This document shows positions 62,789 to 64,000 of a stretch of 64,000 nt of DNA, one piece after another (the stretch's first letter is position 1; every line of letters begins with the position of its first letter). A program made the position numbers and the translations under genes. The stretch comes from Caballeronia turbans (GTDB lineage: Bacteria; Pseudomonadota; Gammaproteobacteria; Burkholderiales; Burkholderiaceae): positions 124,001 through 188,000 of the forward strand of contig FCOD02000011.1 in assembly GCA_001544655.2 (NCBI GenBank), given 5' to 3'. Below the pieces are notes generated by a model, which was not told where the DNA came from, searched no databases, and was given only the letters and a program-made list of their open reading frames with translations.

Positions 62789-64000
62789 TCAGCCGAGCGG
62801 CCCGATCGTCGATGCGAGAAAGGTGAACGCGGCCGCTTCCGCCTGCGCGATCGCTTCCGGCTCGACGCCCGCGCCGTGGCCGCCTTCGCCGGTTTCCTGA
62901 TACCAGACGTTCGCATGACCTTGCGCTTGCATCTTCGCCGCCATCTTGCGCGCGTGGCCGGGATGCACGCGATCGTCGCTCGTCGATGACGTGAAAAGCG
63001 CCGGCGGATAGGCAACATCCGCCTTCACGTTCTGATAGGGCGAGTACGCCATCAGATGACGCAGATCGCCGGCGTCGTCGGGGTCGCCGTATTCGTCGAT
63101 CCACGATGCGCCTTGCAGCAGCAAGTGAAAGCGCGCCATGTCGAGCAGCGGCACTTCCGACAGCACCGCGCCGAACAGCTCGGGCCGCTGGACCATGCAG
63201 ACACCTGTGAGCAGGCCGCCGTTGCTGCCGCCGCGGATCGCCAGTTGCCCGGGCGCGGTGACACCCGTTTTGACGAGCGCCTCGGCCACCGCGTTGAAAT
63301 CGTCGAAGGAAACCTGACGGTTCTCGCGCAATGCCGCCTGATGCCAGGCCGGACCGAATTCGCCGCCGCCGCGGATGTTCGCGACCGCGTAAAGCCCGCC
63401 GCGCTCGAGCCACGCTATGCCGGTCGTCGCGTCGTAGCCGGGATCGAGCGCGACTTCGAAGCCGCCATAGCCATAGAGCAGACAAGGGCGCGCGTCCGTG
63501 CAGGTTTCGACCTCACGTCCGATCAGCCAGTAGGGAATGCGCTCGCCGTCTGGCGCGATCGCGTGGCGGCGCACGGCCGAGAGTCCCGTCGCATCGAATT
63601 GCGCGGGAAGACGCGCGAGCAATTGCCACGGCGCGTCGCTCGCGAGATCCGCGTGATATAGCGACGGCGGCATCAGAAAGTGCTCGACGTGGATGAGCAC
63701 GGTGTCGTCGCGCTCGCTGTCGATCGAATCGACCCAGGACTGGCTCGCTTGCGGCAGCGCGAAGTCGCGCGCTTGCCACTCGCCTTCGAGCATCGCGCTC
63801 GGGCGCAGCAGCGTGACGCGCGGCGCGCCGTCGTCCATCTGCGAGACGATCAGCCAGTGCTTCGTGAAATCGATTCCCGCGAGGACGAGGCGCTCGGACG
63901 GCGTGAAGAGCGCGGTGAACTGGCGCGAGCCTGCGAGAAACGCCTCACGCCGGATGACGGTCAGCGTGCCGGGCGCGTGGCGCCGACCGCCCACGTTCCA
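62789..64000 (-). CDS. Prolyl oligopeptidase family serine peptidase, S9A (partial, C-terminal ~404 aa)
   Basis: This is the C-terminal part of a cytoplasmic or periplasmic post-proline peptidase. It contains the end of the beta-propeller and the whole alpha/beta hydrolase domain. The nucleophile is in IRGGSNGGLL, the Asp in SSTSDDRVHPGHARK and the His in GEGGHGAG. The frame stays open to base 64000, so the N-terminal part, including any signal peptide, is outside the window. Confidence 0.92.
   Translation of the reverse strand, partial: WNVGGRRHAPGTLTVIRREAFLAGSRQFTALFTPSERLVLAGIDFTKHWLIVSQMDDGAPRVTLLRPSAMLEGEWQARDFALPQASQSWVDSIDSERDDTVLIHVEHFLMPPSLYHADLASDAPWQLLARLPAQFDATGLSAVRRHAIAPDGERIPYWLIGREVETCTDARPCLLYGYGGFEVALDPGYDATTGIAWLERGGLYAVANIRGGGEFGPAWHQAALRENRQVSFDDFNAVAEALVKTGVTAPGQLAIRGGSNGGLLTGVCMVQRPELFGAVLSEVPLLDMARFHLLLQGASWIDEYGDPDDAGDLRHLMAYSPYQNVKADVAYPPALFTSSTSDDRVHPGHARKMAAKMQAQGHANVWYQETGEGGHGAGVEPEAIAQAEAAAFTFLASTIGPLG

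Overview
The window is a gene-dense, high-GC stretch of a beta-proteobacterial chromosome, most likely Burkholderia sensu lato (Paraburkholderia/Caballeronia type). The reasons are the gene orders rph-rdgB-hemW, yicC-gmk-rpoZ-spoT and hemL-ribD-ribC-ribBA-ribH-nusB, a Burkholderia-style 16-stranded porin, strong Ala/Arg bias and near-universal G/C third codon positions. It holds 58 protein genes (two cut by the window edges), five tRNA genes and several candidate small RNAs. I see no insertion sequence, CRISPR array, rRNA operon or replication origin.

Layout. 1-1.3 kb: tail of a hydrophilic protein, two small proteins, a possible minus-strand RNA and tRNA-Ser(UGA). 1.3-5.2 kb: minus-strand operon rph-rdgB-hemW-MFS exporter. 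5.4-10.3 kb: plus-strand yicC, gmk, rpoZ, spoT and a NinX-like gene. 10.4-12.6 kb: two identical tRNA-Arg(ACG), greB, porin. 12.6-14.0 kb: gene-free AT-rich segment with a likely small RNA. 14-21.7 kb: DnaQ-GIY-YIG fusion nuclease, exported chorismate mutase, tRNA-Thr(CGU), fbp, pepN, DUF4136 lipoprotein.

21.9-29.2 kb is the most interesting part. Seven tightly overlapping plus-strand genes encode a CDP-alcohol phosphatidyltransferase, a 2-oxoglutarate/Fe(II) oxygenase, a flippase-like membrane protein, a LicC-like nucleotidyltransferase, a phosphoenolpyruvate mutase fused to a second nucleotidyltransferase domain, a phosphonopyruvate decarboxylase and an aminoethylphosphonate transaminase. 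Together they would make 2-aminoethylphosphonate, activate it with CTP, attach it to a lipid, and possibly hydroxylate and translocate it. This is a candidate phosphonolipid pathway.

29.2-38.5 kb: one minus-strand operon, xdhABC-adenine deaminase-AzgA permease-guanine deaminase, which takes adenine and guanine to urate. 38.7-45.9 kb: dsbB, amidase, hemN, YkgJ and DUF1439 proteins, uppP, trmB, tRNA-Gly(CCC), yggT. 46.7-53.6 kb: small proteins, a threonine/serine dehydratase, an operon of ubiD, a ReAV-type asparaginase and a LysE exporter, and a membrane-anchored lytic transglycosylase behind a strong promoter and long leader. 53.7-60.3 kb: heme/riboflavin operon hemL-ribD-ribC-ribBA-ribH-nusB-aminotransferase, in which the GTP cyclohydrolase II half of RibBA has lost its zinc cysteines. 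60.4-64 kb: solitary EVE-like protein, Bcr/CflA exporter, a repeat-containing intergenic region that may encode an RNA, and a truncated prolyl oligopeptidase.
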